This document shows positions 17,937-29,914 of a stretch of DNA of 64,000 bases, in pieces. The number at the start of each line of letters is the position of its first letter. Positions within the stretch are counted from its first letter, which is position 1. This stretch comes from Pantoea trifolii (GTDB lineage: Bacteria > Pseudomonadota > Gammaproteobacteria > Enterobacterales > Enterobacteriaceae). The DNA is taken from the NCBI RefSeq assembly GCF_024506435.1, contig NZ_JANIET010000002.1:558001-622000 (forward strand), given 5' to 3'. The notes beneath the pieces were generated by a model. That model did no database searches. It saw nothing but the letters and a program-made list of their open reading frames with translations, and was not told the DNA's origin. Position numbers and translations under genes: made by a program.

Positions 17937-18476
17937 TTACCACATCAAATCATCTGGCACTTTGAAATCAGCGTACGGATCGTCTTCATCCTGCTCTTCC
18001 TGACTCAGCGCACTGTTCAATACGACACTGCTCGCATCTCGCTGGGCAATTTTATCCGCAACGCTGGCAGGAATAATCGCGTATTGACTCTCACCATTGC
18101 TATCCACGCTCAGTCGCGCGATGGCAAGGCGGCCATTAATCAGTTGGGTCTGGGTCAGCTTATCCACGTCGATTTTTTTGATCAGATTATTGTCGGTGAA
18201 ATTAAAACCAATATTGCCTTTCGAAATATCGATTTTATTCATTTCGATCAACTGCTTAACCTGCGCTTTATACTCTTTAGCTAAAGTCGCCTGTTTTTGC
18301 TGCTCACTCAGCTGCTTATCGCGCTCCAGCTGCGCTTTTTTGTTCTCTTCCACCGCCTCTCTGGCCTCACGAGCCTGAACGCGTGATTTTTTAGCGGTTC
18401 GTTGGACCTTGTCCATTTTTTTGCTGCTGACTAAGCCTGCTTTCAGCATTTGCTCTTGTAAGGTGAGTTTTGCCAT
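17937..18476 (-). CDS. yaiL: DUF2058 family protein YaiL
   Basis: Highly charged protein of 179 residues, MAKLTLQEQMLKAGLVSSKK onwards, matching enterobacterial YaiL (DUF2058, annotated as a nucleoprotein/polynucleotide-associated protein). A lysine/glutamine-rich coiled-coil stretch at residues 20-75 is followed by a small C-terminal domain and an acidic tail (EEQDEDDPYADFKVPDD). Its molecular role is not established. The start at 18476 is chosen over 18542 because the family begins at MAKLTLQEQ. It is divergent from mesX and convergent with the pseudouridine synthase. Confidence 0.9.
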   Translation of the reverse strand: MAKLTLQEQMLKAGLVSSKKMDKVQRTAKKSRVQAREAREAVEENKKAQLERDKQLSEQQKQATLAKEYKAQVKQLIEMNKIDISKGNIGFNFTDNNLIKKIDVDKLTQTQLINGRLAIARLSVDSNGESQYAIIPASVADKIAQRDASSVVLNSALSQEEQDEDDPYADFKVPDDLMW

Positions 18477-18586
18477 TTTCGTGTCTGACCCGTTAAAAAA
18501 TTTGGGGAGAGTATACCTGCAATGATGAAGTCTGTGCCACACCGCACGGGCTGACTGCTGTGCGCACGATCTTCATCATTCCTCTC

Positions 18587-18607
18587 ATCATGAAATTCCT
18601 TCATGAT
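18587..18607. promoter_or_regulatory. MetR-type operator
   Basis: Arms ATCATGAA and TTCATGAT (8 bp, perfect) around ATTCC contain TGAA-N5-TTCA, the MetR binding consensus. The site lies 176 bp upstream of mesX and 111 bp upstream of yaiL in the divergent region. The target is probably mesX-mesD, given their methionine role. Confidence 0.75.
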
Positions 18608-18782
18608 CGATGAAATTAAATCACTTTTTTTCAACCAGCGACTCAGGCATAAAAGTACCATCGTTAATAACTTAAAATAATATGAAGCCTGCTGATTGAG
18701 AGTACCCGAAAAGAACAAGGGGAAAGCGTAAAAATCCAGCCACAGCAAGGCTTTATATTAATAATCAGGACAGCAGACTAAA

Positions 18783-19766
18783 ATGAACAACGCCTTTACT
18801 TTTACGGTTAAGAGCCTTCGTTTCGACGAAAATTACAATCCTTCGAGCAATACACGCATCACCACCAACTTTGCGAATCTGGCGCGCGGTGAGAAGCGTC
18901 AGGAGAATCTGCGCAACGCGCTGGTGATGATTGATAACCGCTTTAATTCTCTGGCGCATTGGGACAACCCAAAAAGCGATCGTTATGCGGTTGAGCTGGA
19001 GATTATTACGGCTGAGCTGAATCTAGGTGCTGAAGGCAATGGCAATACCTTCCCAGTCATTGAAATTTTGAAAACGAATATCGTTGATAAAAAAACCAAT
19101 GAGCGCATCGAAGGGATTGTGGGCAATAACTTCTCTTCCTACGTACGTGATTATGACTTCAGCGTCGTGTTGTCAGAGCATAACAAGAGCCACACTGAAT
19201 TCCGTACACCTGATAACTTTGGCGATCTGCATGGCAATATTTTCAAGAATTTCGTTAACTCAGATGCCTACAAAGCTAACTTCAATAAAGCACCGGTTAT
19301 CTGCCTGAGCGTTTCAAGTAAAAATACCTATTACCGCACCGGCAATGTACATCCGGTATTGGGCATTGAATATCAGCAGGATGAACTCTCACTGACGGAT
19401 GAATATTTCGGAAAAATGGGTCTGCGGGCGCGCTATTTCATGCCGGCAAACAGTGCTGCGCCATTGGCTTTCTATTTCCATGGTGATTTACTCCGTGATT
19501 ACACCAATCTTGAGCTGATCGGTACTATCAGCACCATGGAGACGTTCCAGAAGATTTACCGCCCTGAGATTTACAATGCTAATTCGGCCGCCGGTAATCA
19601 ATATCAGCCAAGCTTAAATCATCAGGATTATTCTTTAACGCGAATTGTTTATGATCGAGAAGAACGTAGCCATTTGGCAGTTGAACAAGGGAAGTTCACG
19701 GAAGAGCGCTTTATTAAGCCTTACCAAACTATTCTTGAGCAATGGTTTGCTACTCCCGTTCTTTGA
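18783..19766 (+). CDS. mesX: DUF1852 protein, partner of methionine synthase MesD
   Basis: 327 residues, matching DUF1852 (FTFTVKSLRFDENYNPSSN start; central VRDYDFSVVLSEHNKSHTEF). In work on folate-independent methionine synthases, DUF1852 proteins were named MesX and shown to be needed, with oxygen, for the short MetE-like enzyme MesD. The next gene at 19796 is that enzyme, 29 bp downstream in the same direction. No membrane segment or signal peptide is seen, so it is cytoplasmic. A MetR-type operator upstream supports methionine control. The methyl donor is not known to me. Confidence 0.88.
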   Translation: MNNAFTFTVKSLRFDENYNPSSNTRITTNFANLARGEKRQENLRNALVMIDNRFNSLAHWDNPKSDRYAVELEIITAELNLGAEGNGNTFPVIEILKTNIVDKKTNERIEGIVGNNFSSYVRDYDFSVVLSEHNKSHTEFRTPDNFGDLHGNIFKNFVNSDAYKANFNKAPVICLSVSSKNTYYRTGNVHPVLGIEYQQDELSLTDEYFGKMGLRARYFMPANSAAPLAFYFHGDLLRDYTNLELIGTISTMETFQKIYRPEIYNANSAAGNQYQPSLNHQDYSLTRIVYDREERSHLAVEQGKFTEERFIKPYQTILEQWFATPVL

Positions 19767-19795
19767 TCACCCATAAAAATAGAAGGTCACCTGCT

Positions 19796-20827
19796 ATGAA
19801 AAAATTATTACCGACTTCCACTGCTGGTAGTTTGCCGAAACCATCATGGTTGGCTCAGCCCGAAACATTGTGGTCGCCGTGGAAATTACAAGATCAGGAA
19901 TTAACCGACGGTAAGCAAGATGCGCTGCGTTTGTGTCTGGAAGATCAACAGCAAGCAGGCATTGATATCGTCAGTGATGGCGAGCAAACGCGTCAGCACT
20001 TTGTTACCACCTTTATTGAACACCTTAACGGCGTGGATTTTGAGAAGCGCGAGATCGTAAAAATCCGCGATCGTTATGATGCCAGTGTTCCGACCGTGGT
20101 TGGCCCGGTAAGCCGTCAAAAATCCGTGTTTGTTGAAGATGCTAAGTTTTTGCGTCAGCAAACTGATCGTCCCATTAAATGGGCGCTGCCGGGTCCAATG
20201 ACCATGATCGACACGCTTTATGATAACCACTATAAAAGCCGTGAAAAACTGGCATGGGAATTCGCTAAAATTCTCAATGAAGAAGCCAAAGAGTTAGAAG
20301 CGGTGGGCGTCGATATTATTCAGTTTGATGAGCCTGCATTTAACGTCTTCTTTGACGAAGTGAATGACTGGGGTATCGCTACCCTGGAAAGAGCCATCGA
20401 AGGTCTGAAATGTGAAACCGCGGTGCATATTTGCTACGGTTATGGCATCAAAGCCAATACCGACTGGAAAAAGACGCTGGGCACCGAGTGGCGTCAATAC
20501 GAAGAGATCTTCCCTAAGCTGCAAAAGTCGAATATCGATATCATCTCACTGGAATGTCAAAACTCACATGTGCCGATGGAATTGATGGAACTGATTCGCG
20601 GCAAAAAAGTGATGGTTGGCGCCATCGACGTGGCAAGCAATACCATTGAAACGCCTGAAGAAGTTGCCGCGACGCTGCGTAAAGCGCTGCAGTTTGTCGA
20701 CGCCGATAAGCTTTATCCTTGCACCAACTGCGGCATGATTCCTTTGCCGCGCGGCGTGGCAAGAGGCAAACTGGATGCGTTAAGCGCCGGTGCGGAGATC
20801 GTACGTAAAGAGCTGATGAATAAATAA
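19796..20827 (+). CDS. mesD: Folate-independent methionine synthase (core MetE type)
   Basis: 343 residues, corresponding only to the C-terminal catalytic barrel of MetE (full MetE is about 750). The zinc and homocysteine ligands are in place: VHICYG (His and Cys near 210-212), SLECQNS (Glu near 251) and PCTNCGM (Cys near 310). The opening LLPTSTAGSLPKPSW and VSDGEQTR fit the MetE/UROD superfamily. It transfers a methyl group to homocysteine without methyltetrahydrofolate-polyglutamate recognition. ATG 19796 has GAAGG upstream. It is paired with mesX, as in other bacteria with MesD. Confidence 0.88.
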   Translation: MKKLLPTSTAGSLPKPSWLAQPETLWSPWKLQDQELTDGKQDALRLCLEDQQQAGIDIVSDGEQTRQHFVTTFIEHLNGVDFEKREIVKIRDRYDASVPTVVGPVSRQKSVFVEDAKFLRQQTDRPIKWALPGPMTMIDTLYDNHYKSREKLAWEFAKILNEEAKELEAVGVDIIQFDEPAFNVFFDEVNDWGIATLERAIEGLKCETAVHICYGYGIKANTDWKKTLGTEWRQYEEIFPKLQKSNIDIISLECQNSHVPMELMELIRGKKVMVGAIDVASNTIETPEEVAATLRKALQFVDADKLYPCTNCGMIPLPRGVARGKLDALSAGAEIVRKELMNK

Positions 20828-20850
20828 CGCCGCCAAATAGCACCATATAT

Positions 20851-20890
20851 AAAACTCGGTCCGGGATATGACAATCATTCCCGGACCGAG
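20851..20890 (-). terminator. Terminator of the GtrII-like gene (minus strand)
   Basis: Perfect 12-bp stem CTCGGTCCGGGA/TCCCGGACCGAG with a 12-nt loop. On the minus strand it is followed by TTTT, so it serves the gene ending at 20899. It may also slow transcripts from mesD. Confidence 0.9.
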
Positions 20891-20898
20891 CAGCTGAA

Positions 20899-22401
20899 TC
20901 AGTGATTAACCTGCCCGCCCGACTTTCTGAAATCAATTACCATCGTTTGCCCCTCCTGAAAAGCGTCAAAATCCGGTCCTTGCGAAAGATACTGGCGTGG
21001 TTTAATCACTCTCATCTCTTCCGTTGCTTTCAACGCTTTCAACCTCAAGCCAGCGTTTTTAATCAAAGCCAGCCAAATCCACCCCTCAGACTCACCCAGC
21101 ATTTTCATCCGAATATGATCGATGATGGGGTAGTTACGAATATTGGTTTGTACTTCCGGAGCATCATTCAGCTGACCAACAAAAGCGAGGGAATCAATCG
21201 ATTGTGCGCCAGGAATCGACAGCGTGATTTTAATCTGATTCATTACATCCATTTGGTAACGTTGGTCGTTCACCACCGTGTTGAAACTTATTAACATCAC
21301 CACCAGATGATAAAACAGCAAGATAACACTGAATCCTGCCAGCCAGTTTCTTATAGCAGGTAAAGCGTGCACGGATACGTAGAAACAGAACAGGCAGGTA
21401 ATGCTGCTGGCGCCCAACATGCGTGGTGCAAATAAGGGAGTGGCTAATGCCAAAGAAAGACCGGGAATCGCCATAATGACAATTAATCCCGCACTTAGCA
21501 TCAAGATGGCTGCGCTTATCGTGAATTTACGCTGCTGTTTTAAATTGAGTGCCATCACAATAAGGCCTGAAAGCAGCATCAACAAAGGCAGCAATAAAAA
21601 TATCATCATGCCGCGCGGATAAGCGCTAATAAAGAGGCGACTGAAGGTTTTAATCGTCTCGATGATGACTGGCAAAGACTCTGAATTGGGTAATAATAGC
21701 TTGCTGTGTTTCATGCTGTACCAGTCGATCTTTACCGGCAGCAGATAATTCATCGCCAGTTTATAGACCACAATGGCAATGCCCAGCGCCACTATTTTCC
21801 CAGCCAGCCACGCCCATGTTGATTGATCATTATTTAACCGAGAAATAACCAGTAACGCTACGCAAGCAATATAGACATTAAGTCCTGGCTGATAGAGCGT
21901 CTGAATCAGCAGTAATATTAGCGCCGTGTACATAACCGCCTGAAACGGCTTGGATCGGTTCACCAGGCTTGCCAGCATGGCGCCAGCGAATGACAAAAGA
22001 ATGGTGAAACTGTCAAAGGTATACAGCATTCCCTGCGCCAGAAAGGGATTAAGCACGATAAAAATTGGCGGTACAAATGACCAGCAGCCAATCAGAGGAA
22101 TTTTAAGCTTTTCAGTGAAGAGCACAGCCGCAACACTCAGCGCCAGCAATCCGAGCAGTAAATTAAGCGGAGAAACATCGCTGAGCGTATTACCAAAAGA
22201 GATCAAAGCCTGTAATAACCAGGTGCCCGGTCTTCCATTGCTCAGCCATGTCGATCTATCCCCATCCAGGATCCGGTAAAGGTCATCCCGATAATAAATT
22301 TTGTGGGTCCAGACAGGAATCGTCGCGAGCATTCCCATCATCATGGTCAACGCGATACGCTGCATCCGGCTTGCCGACGGAGGATCATTTACGGGCATCA
22401 T
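20899..22401 (-). CDS. GtrII-like glucosyltransferase, polytopic membrane protein
   Basis: 500 residues with about eleven hydrophobic segments between residues 15 and 390, then a soluble C-terminal domain of roughly 110 residues. The N-terminal loop HKIYYRDDLYRILDG followed by NGRPGTWLLQ fits the GtrII family, where acidic residues in the first periplasmic loop are needed to transfer glucose from undecaprenyl phosphate to O-antigen. No gtrA (flippase) or gtrB (Und-P-Glc synthase) lies beside it, so a partner must be encoded elsewhere or the acceptor differs. It is AT-richer than its neighbours. A terminator follows the stop. Confidence 0.75.
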   Translation of the reverse strand: MMPVNDPPSASRMQRIALTMMMGMLATIPVWTHKIYYRDDLYRILDGDRSTWLSNGRPGTWLLQALISFGNTLSDVSPLNLLLGLLALSVAAVLFTEKLKIPLIGCWSFVPPIFIVLNPFLAQGMLYTFDSFTILLSFAGAMLASLVNRSKPFQAVMYTALILLLIQTLYQPGLNVYIACVALLVISRLNNDQSTWAWLAGKIVALGIAIVVYKLAMNYLLPVKIDWYSMKHSKLLLPNSESLPVIIETIKTFSRLFISAYPRGMMIFLLLPLLMLLSGLIVMALNLKQQRKFTISAAILMLSAGLIVIMAIPGLSLALATPLFAPRMLGASSITCLFCFYVSVHALPAIRNWLAGFSVILLFYHLVVMLISFNTVVNDQRYQMDVMNQIKITLSIPGAQSIDSLAFVGQLNDAPEVQTNIRNYPIIDHIRMKMLGESEGWIWLALIKNAGLRLKALKATEEMRVIKPRQYLSQGPDFDAFQEGQTMVIDFRKSGGQVNH

Positions 22402-22574
22402 TTTATTAGCGAATTTCCATCGATCGGGGCGGGCGGACTTTTATTTCCGCGTAGATACAAGCAAGTGTAGGCGGTTTTTTAGAAGGGATGCTCAGGGATG
22501 ATAAACATCATTGGCAGGCAAGGGCTGTGCGGATAACATGGCACTTTATCTCTTTCTCACAGGCAACGTCGGCA

Positions 22575-22922
22575 ATGGCTCTGATCCCTAAAAACTACAC
22601 GCGGCTGGAAAGCGGCTATCGTGAAAAAGCATTAAAAATCTATCCGTGGGTATGCGGCCGCTGCTCGCGCGAATTTGTCTATTCCAATCTGCGCGAATTA
22701 ACCGTTCATCACATCGATCACGATCACACCAATAATCCGGAAGATGGCAGTAACTGGGAGTTGTTGTGCCTGTATTGTCACGACCATGAACATTCGAAAT
22801 ACACCGAAGCGGATCAGTACGGTACAACGGTTGTGGCAGGAGAAGATGCGCAAAAAGATGTGGGTGAAGCCACCTATAATCCTTTTGCCGATTTGAAGTC
22901 GATGTTGAATAAGAAAAAGTAA
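22575..22922 (+). CDS. yajD: HNH nuclease YajD
   Basis: 115 residues. The zinc-bound HNH fold is complete: a CGRCSREF knuckle, HHIDHDHTNNPEDGSNWELL (HH pair, N and following H), and a CLYCHDHEH knuckle. It closely matches enterobacterial YajD, a small HNH endonuclease-like protein of unknown biological role. The start at ATG 22575 (MALIPKNYTRLESGYREKAL) matches the family; the longer in-frame ORF from 22488 is not conserved-looking. Confidence 0.92.
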   Translation: MALIPKNYTRLESGYREKALKIYPWVCGRCSREFVYSNLRELTVHHIDHDHTNNPEDGSNWELLCLYCHDHEHSKYTEADQYGTTVVAGEDAQKDVGEATYNPFADLKSMLNKKK

Positions 22923-22941
22923 GGTTTTTGTTTGAAATAGA

Positions 22942-22965
22942 GGTCGCCATAAATGGCGACCCTAC
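22942..22965 (+). repeat. REP-like palindrome, family A
   Basis: GGTCGCCATAAATGGCGACC followed by CTAC, between the convergent yajD and fliD genes. Confidence 0.8.
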
Positions 22966-22984
22966 GATGGCGACAGATCATTCC

Positions 22985-24397
22985 TTACTTATTAGTCTTA
23001 GTGCTATTACTGAACTGCTCGGTGAGATAGTTGCTGGTGTTATTCAGCACGCTAACCATTTTATCCAGATTGGTGAACTGCTTTTTATAGCGCGCAATAG
23101 TGTCATCGATACGTTTACTGGCGGTATTGTACTGATCGGTCAATGTATTCAGCTTCTTGCTGATGGTATCCGTTGCGCCCTGCAATACGCCTTTGCTGCT
23201 GAGGAACGTGGTGAAAGTGTTGTTCAGTACGGTCGAAACGCCGGTTTTCTTGCTATCGCCAACAAACATGTCGCGAATCGCTTCTGGCTTCACCTGCAAA
23301 CTGGTGGTCAGTTTGGTCGCATCCAACTTAAGTTGCCCATTGGTGGGATCAGTGGTAATGCCCGCCTGCGATAACGTTTTGTAAACGCTGGAACCGGAAG
23401 TGTTCGCCAGAATGCTCTTCATCTGCACCTGAATGTTGCGCAGCGTGCCGTCGCCAATCAGCGCCCCATTCTTCCCGTCCGGATCTTTACCCGCATCCAC
23501 CGGCGTGTATTTGGTCAAACTCGCCATCGTATCCTGCAGCGAGTTATAGGCATTTACCCAATCAGTAATGGCGGTTTTCGCCTTGTTGGTATCGCTGCTC
23601 ACCGTCAGCGTCTGATTACCGCTGGTTTCATCGTTAAGCTTCAGCGTGATGCCTTCCACCGCGTCGGTGATCACGTTGCTGCTGCTCTCAATCGCCACAT
23701 TATTAACAGTCAGCTTGGCGTTCTGCGCCTCGACGCTCTGCGTCATGCCGCTGCTGACAGCATTCGTCGCATCAAAGCCGATAAAGTCGTGCAAGGTATC
23801 ATCGCCGGTCACGCTCAGCGATTTCACTGCATTGCCGGTGCCAGATGCAGAGGAAGTCAGTGACAAGCGGTATTCAGTGGCCGAGACCTTAATCAGGCTA
23901 GCGGTGACGCCAACGTCGGACTTGTTGATGGTGTCACGAATGGCAGAAAGCGAGGTCTGATCTTTGGTCAGCGTGATGCTCTTCTCTTTACCTTCGGCGG
24001 TGACAAATTTCAGGGTTCGGGAATCAGCATCGCTACCAATCGCCGCTTTGATATCGGTTTTGGCATCGCTGGTTAGCGTTTGCGATTGCGCCAGTTTCTG
24101 CACGCTTATGGTGTATTTGCCCGCCAACGCATTGCCGTTGGAATCGGCGCTAAACGCTGTTGAACTGGATGCTGTGGTCGTCGAGGTATACAGGGCGGCA
24201 TCGTTTAATTTGTTGTTAGCCGTCTGGAAAGTCTGAATCGCGGTTTTGAGCGTACCGTAGGCGGACAACTTGGCGGTCGCCGCCGATTGTTGTTTGGAAA
24301 TCGGTGCCAGCGATTGCTTTTCTGCCGCAGTCAGTTTGTCGAGGATGGTGCTTAAACCCAGTCCTGAACCGACGCCTAATGTTGAAATCCCAGTCAT
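22985..24397 (-). CDS. fliD: Flagellar hook-associated protein 2 (filament cap)
   Basis: 470 residues with the FliD N-terminal domain (ISTLGVGSGLGLSTILDKLTAAEK), a central Ser/Thr/Ala-rich variable region exposed at the cap surface, and the C-terminal domain (AGITTDPTNGQLKLDATKL then coiled coil to LTEQFS). It caps the growing filament and promotes flagellin folding, exported through the flagellar apparatus. It is isolated: no fliS, fliT, fliC or other flagellar gene adjoins it. A near-perfect sigma-28 promoter lies just upstream, and AGGAG precedes ATG 24397, so it looks functional. Confidence 0.93.
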   Translation of the reverse strand: MTGISTLGVGSGLGLSTILDKLTAAEKQSLAPISKQQSAATAKLSAYGTLKTAIQTFQTANNKLNDAALYTSTTTASSSTAFSADSNGNALAGKYTISVQKLAQSQTLTSDAKTDIKAAIGSDADSRTLKFVTAEGKEKSITLTKDQTSLSAIRDTINKSDVGVTASLIKVSATEYRLSLTSSASGTGNAVKSLSVTGDDTLHDFIGFDATNAVSSGMTQSVEAQNAKLTVNNVAIESSSNVITDAVEGITLKLNDETSGNQTLTVSSDTNKAKTAITDWVNAYNSLQDTMASLTKYTPVDAGKDPDGKNGALIGDGTLRNIQVQMKSILANTSGSSVYKTLSQAGITTDPTNGQLKLDATKLTTSLQVKPEAIRDMFVGDSKKTGVSTVLNNTFTTFLSSKGVLQGATDTISKKLNTLTDQYNTASKRIDDTIARYKKQFTNLDKMVSVLNNTSNYLTEQFSNSTKTNK

Positions 24398-24430
24398 GAA
24401 CGCAACTCCTGTTAATTTAACGTTACGGTA

Positions 24431-24457
24431 CTATCGGCAGCCTTAACGCAAACTTTA
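24431..24457 (-). promoter_or_regulatory. Sigma-28 (FliA) promoter of fliD
   Basis: On the minus strand TAAAGTTT, 11 nt, then GCCGATAG. Only the last base differs from the flagellar class-3 consensus. It lies 34 nt upstream of the fliD start. Confidence 0.9.
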
Positions 24458-24615
24458 TAAAAATCTGATCATTTCCTTACGTTATCCTTACAAACATAAA
24501 AAGCCACGTCGTTAGCGCCCGATCACTGTTGATTAATCGCACTGGAAATATGATGCATTTCACATTTAACTGTCGCTGTGCTTGTCGGATAAGCACAGCC
24601 GATTATGATCTTGCG

Positions 24616-24647
24616 AGATTGTTACTGCGTTCAGCGCAGGCAAAACC
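24616..24647 (+). promoter_or_regulatory. RAT antiterminator site before licT/bglG
   Basis: GATTGTTACTGCG at 24617-24629, GCGCAGGCAAAACC to 24647: the imperfect hairpin recognised by BglG/LicT-type proteins. It overlaps the left arm of the terminator, so RAT folding and termination exclude each other. This indicates autoregulation of the downstream gene. Confidence 0.88.
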
Positions 24648-24683
24648 TGACACGCCGTCCTCCCGGTGGGTCAGGTTTTTTAT
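24642..24683 (+). terminator. Leader terminator controlled by the RAT
   Basis: Arms AAAACCTGAC (24642-24651) and GTCAGGTTTT (24670-24679) followed by further Ts, 18 nt before the licT/bglG start. Confidence 0.88.
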
Positions 24684-24700
24684 TTTCAGGGCAGATAAAA

Positions 24701-25564
24701 ATGAAAATCGCGAAAATCCTCAACAACAATGTCGCGGTAGTGCTGGGCGACAACGGCAAAGAACAGGTTGTGATGGGACGTGGTTTGGCGTTTCAGAAGC
24801 GCGTCGGCGACGAACTGGATGCGCAGCAGATCGAAAAAGTGTTTGCGCTGCAAAGTGATACCTTGACAGGCCGGCTCAGCGAATTGCTGTCGGATATTCC
24901 GCTTGAGGTGATCACCACCAGCGAACTGATCATTGCCAATGCGCGTCAGCAGCTGGGTCAGCCGCTGCATGAAAGTCTCTCTATCGCGCTGTGCGATCAC
25001 TGCCATTTTGCGATTGAGCGCCACCAGCAAGGCATCCCGATTCGTAACGTATTGAAGTGGGAAATCAAAACGCTCTATCCGAAAGAGTTTTCCCTCGGTA
25101 TCGAAGCGCTGGCGCTGATTCACAAACGGCTTGGCGTGGAGTTACCCGAAGATGAGGCCGGATTTATCGCCCTGCATCTGGTGAATGCGCAGCTCGGCAG
25201 CGATTTCGCCGATGTATCGCACATCACGCAATTTATGCAAGAGATCCTGCATATCGTGAAGTATCGCCTTCAGCTGGATTACCGCACCGAGAGCTTGAGT
25301 TACAACCGCTTCGTCAACCACCTGAAGTTCTTTGCACAGCGCATGTTGGGCAAACGCGGCGTGTGGAGCGAGGATGAATCGCTGCATGATGTGGTGCGCG
25401 ACAAATATCCGCTCGCCTATCAATGTGCAGAGAAGATCGATAAGCATATTCAGCAGAAATATCTGTATGAGCTCTCCAGCGAGGAGCGCATGTTCCTCAC
25501 CATTCACATTGAGCGGGTACGCAAAGAGACGCTGGCGTTACAGGATGATGCGGACGAGGCGTAA
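24701..25564 (+). CDS. bglG: BglG/LicT family transcriptional antiterminator
   Basis: 287 residues. The N-terminal RNA-binding CAT domain (MKIAKILNNNVAVVLGDNGKE to residue 55) is followed by two PRD domains carrying regulatory histidines (LCDHCHFAIERHQ and FIALHLVNA in PRD1; FVNHLKFFAQRM and FLTIHIERV in PRD2). The PTS permease phosphorylates or dephosphorylates these according to sugar supply, and the protein then stabilises the RAT hairpin. Both its own leader and the minus-strand bglF leader at 29031 carry RATs. The start is ATG 24701. It is convergent with, not part of, the bglFA transcript, which is unusual. Confidence 0.93.
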   Translation: MKIAKILNNNVAVVLGDNGKEQVVMGRGLAFQKRVGDELDAQQIEKVFALQSDTLTGRLSELLSDIPLEVITTSELIIANARQQLGQPLHESLSIALCDHCHFAIERHQQGIPIRNVLKWEIKTLYPKEFSLGIEALALIHKRLGVELPEDEAGFIALHLVNAQLGSDFADVSHITQFMQEILHIVKYRLQLDYRTESLSYNRFVNHLKFFAQRMLGKRGVWSEDESLHDVVRDKYPLAYQCAEKIDKHIQQKYLYELSSEERMFLTIHIERVRKETLALQDDADEA

Positions 25565-25568
25565 ACCA

Positions 25569-25588
25569 GGTGCGCATGATTGCGCACC
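25569..25588 (+). repeat. REP-like palindrome, family B
   Basis: GGTGCGCATGATTGCGCACC, 4 bp after the antiterminator stop and between convergent genes. The CTAC tail is changed to CTTC. Confidence 0.75.
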
Positions 25589-25603
25589 CTTCAATCAACC
25601 CAC

Positions 25604-28927
<3,324 letters not shown>

Positions 28928-28932
28928 CTATC

Positions 28933-28956
28933 GGTCACCATAAATGGCGACCCTAC
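28933..28956 (+). repeat. REP-like palindrome, family A
   Basis: GGTCACCATAAATGGCGACC followed by CTAC, inside the bglF leader region between the terminator and the gene. One arm carries G-to-A. Confidence 0.72.
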
Positions 28957-28980
28957 AAAGGATTGGCGTGTTTTTCGCGC

Positions 28981-29034
28981 AAAAAAAAACCTGAGACGCG
29001 CCCTCTTCAACTGAAAAAGGGCGCGTCTCAGGTT
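28981..29034 (-). terminator. bglF leader terminator
   Basis: Perfect 16-bp stem (arms 28988-29003 and 29019-29034) on the minus strand, AACCTGAGACGCGCCC and its complement, followed by seven or more Ts. It overlaps the RAT by four bases, the classical antitermination switch. Confidence 0.93.
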
Positions 29035-29058
29035 TTGCCTGCCGAACAGTAACAATCC
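29031..29058 (-). promoter_or_regulatory. RAT antiterminator site before bglF
   Basis: Minus strand GGATTGTTACTG followed by TTCGGCAGGCAAAACC, matching the E. coli bgl-type RAT very closely. Binding of BglG/LicT here would prevent formation of the terminator and allow bglF-bglA expression. Confidence 0.92.
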
Positions 29059-29145
29059 TTAACGGGCGCTATCATGCTTACAGCGCGGAAAAAGTGGCAA
29101 GCAGTATTAGCGAACAACGTTGAGAAGTGTGAAGCGGGTCACCGA

Positions 29146-29850
29146 TTAGAGGCGTTTGAGTGCCGTTAACGCCAGCACGCTAAGCAGCGCACCAATCACC
29201 ATCAGCAGCAGATAACTCATCCACTGCAGCAGCAAAATCCCCAGCACGCCACCGCCCAAAAACGCCAGCACGGTGTAAAAATGCAGCTTTAGCCGCTCAA
29301 TATAGAGTGGCGCATCCTTAGGAGATTCTTTGCGGCGCAGCACATCAAACAGCATTGCCAGCTCAATACCGATATCGGTCGCGGTGCCGGAAACGTGCGT
29401 GGTACGTACACGCGCGTTGGAGATGCGCGTCACCACCGCGTTTTGCAATCCCATCAAAAAACTCAGGCTAAGCACCAGCAGCACGCCGGATCCGCTAAAG
29501 CGGAACCCGCTTTCAATCACACCCAGCACCAGCAACGCGATGCCTTCAATCAGGATATTAATGGCGTAGATGCCGCGAATCTGGCGCCGTCTGCCGGAGT
29601 TGATAATCAGCGTTGAGACCGACGATCCGGCAATAAACAGCAATACGATGAGCAGAAAAAACAGGCCGACGTGCAGATTGGCTTTGGCCAGATGGTCGGA
29701 AAGTGAGGAGACATTGCCGGTCATGTTTGCCGAGAAGAAACCGACGGTTTCAAACGCTGCGGTGTTGAGTGCGCCCGCAACGGCGGCCAGCGTGCAGGCC
29801 AGGCGAATGTCGGTATTAAAGGTGCGCGTGTTCTCGGCGGTGATCAGCAT
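29146..29850 (-). CDS. DUF1275 membrane protein (YoaK-like)
   Basis: 234 residues with about six hydrophobic segments (for example residues 15-35, 62-82, 96-112, 122-140, 190-210 and 212-230). FETVGFFSANMTGNVSSL and GLQNAVVTRISNARVRTTHVSG are the conserved features of DUF1275 proteins, including E. coli YoaK. Inner-membrane location is expected; function is not known. It precedes an MFS gene on the same strand (65 bp away), with no clear link between them. Confidence 0.88.
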   Translation of the reverse strand: MLITAENTRTFNTDIRLACTLAAVAGALNTAAFETVGFFSANMTGNVSSLSDHLAKANLHVGLFFLLIVLLFIAGSSVSTLIINSGRRRQIRGIYAINILIEGIALLVLGVIESGFRFSGSGVLLVLSLSFLMGLQNAVVTRISNARVRTTHVSGTATDIGIELAMLFDVLRRKESPKDAPLYIERLKLHFYTVLAFLGGGVLGILLLQWMSYLLLMVIGALLSVLALTALKRL

Positions 29851-29914
29851 GGGAAATCCTGGCCCGGGGAAAGAGGCGTATCTTCCTCCCGTAACCAGTA
29901 ATTCTCAAGCGCCG

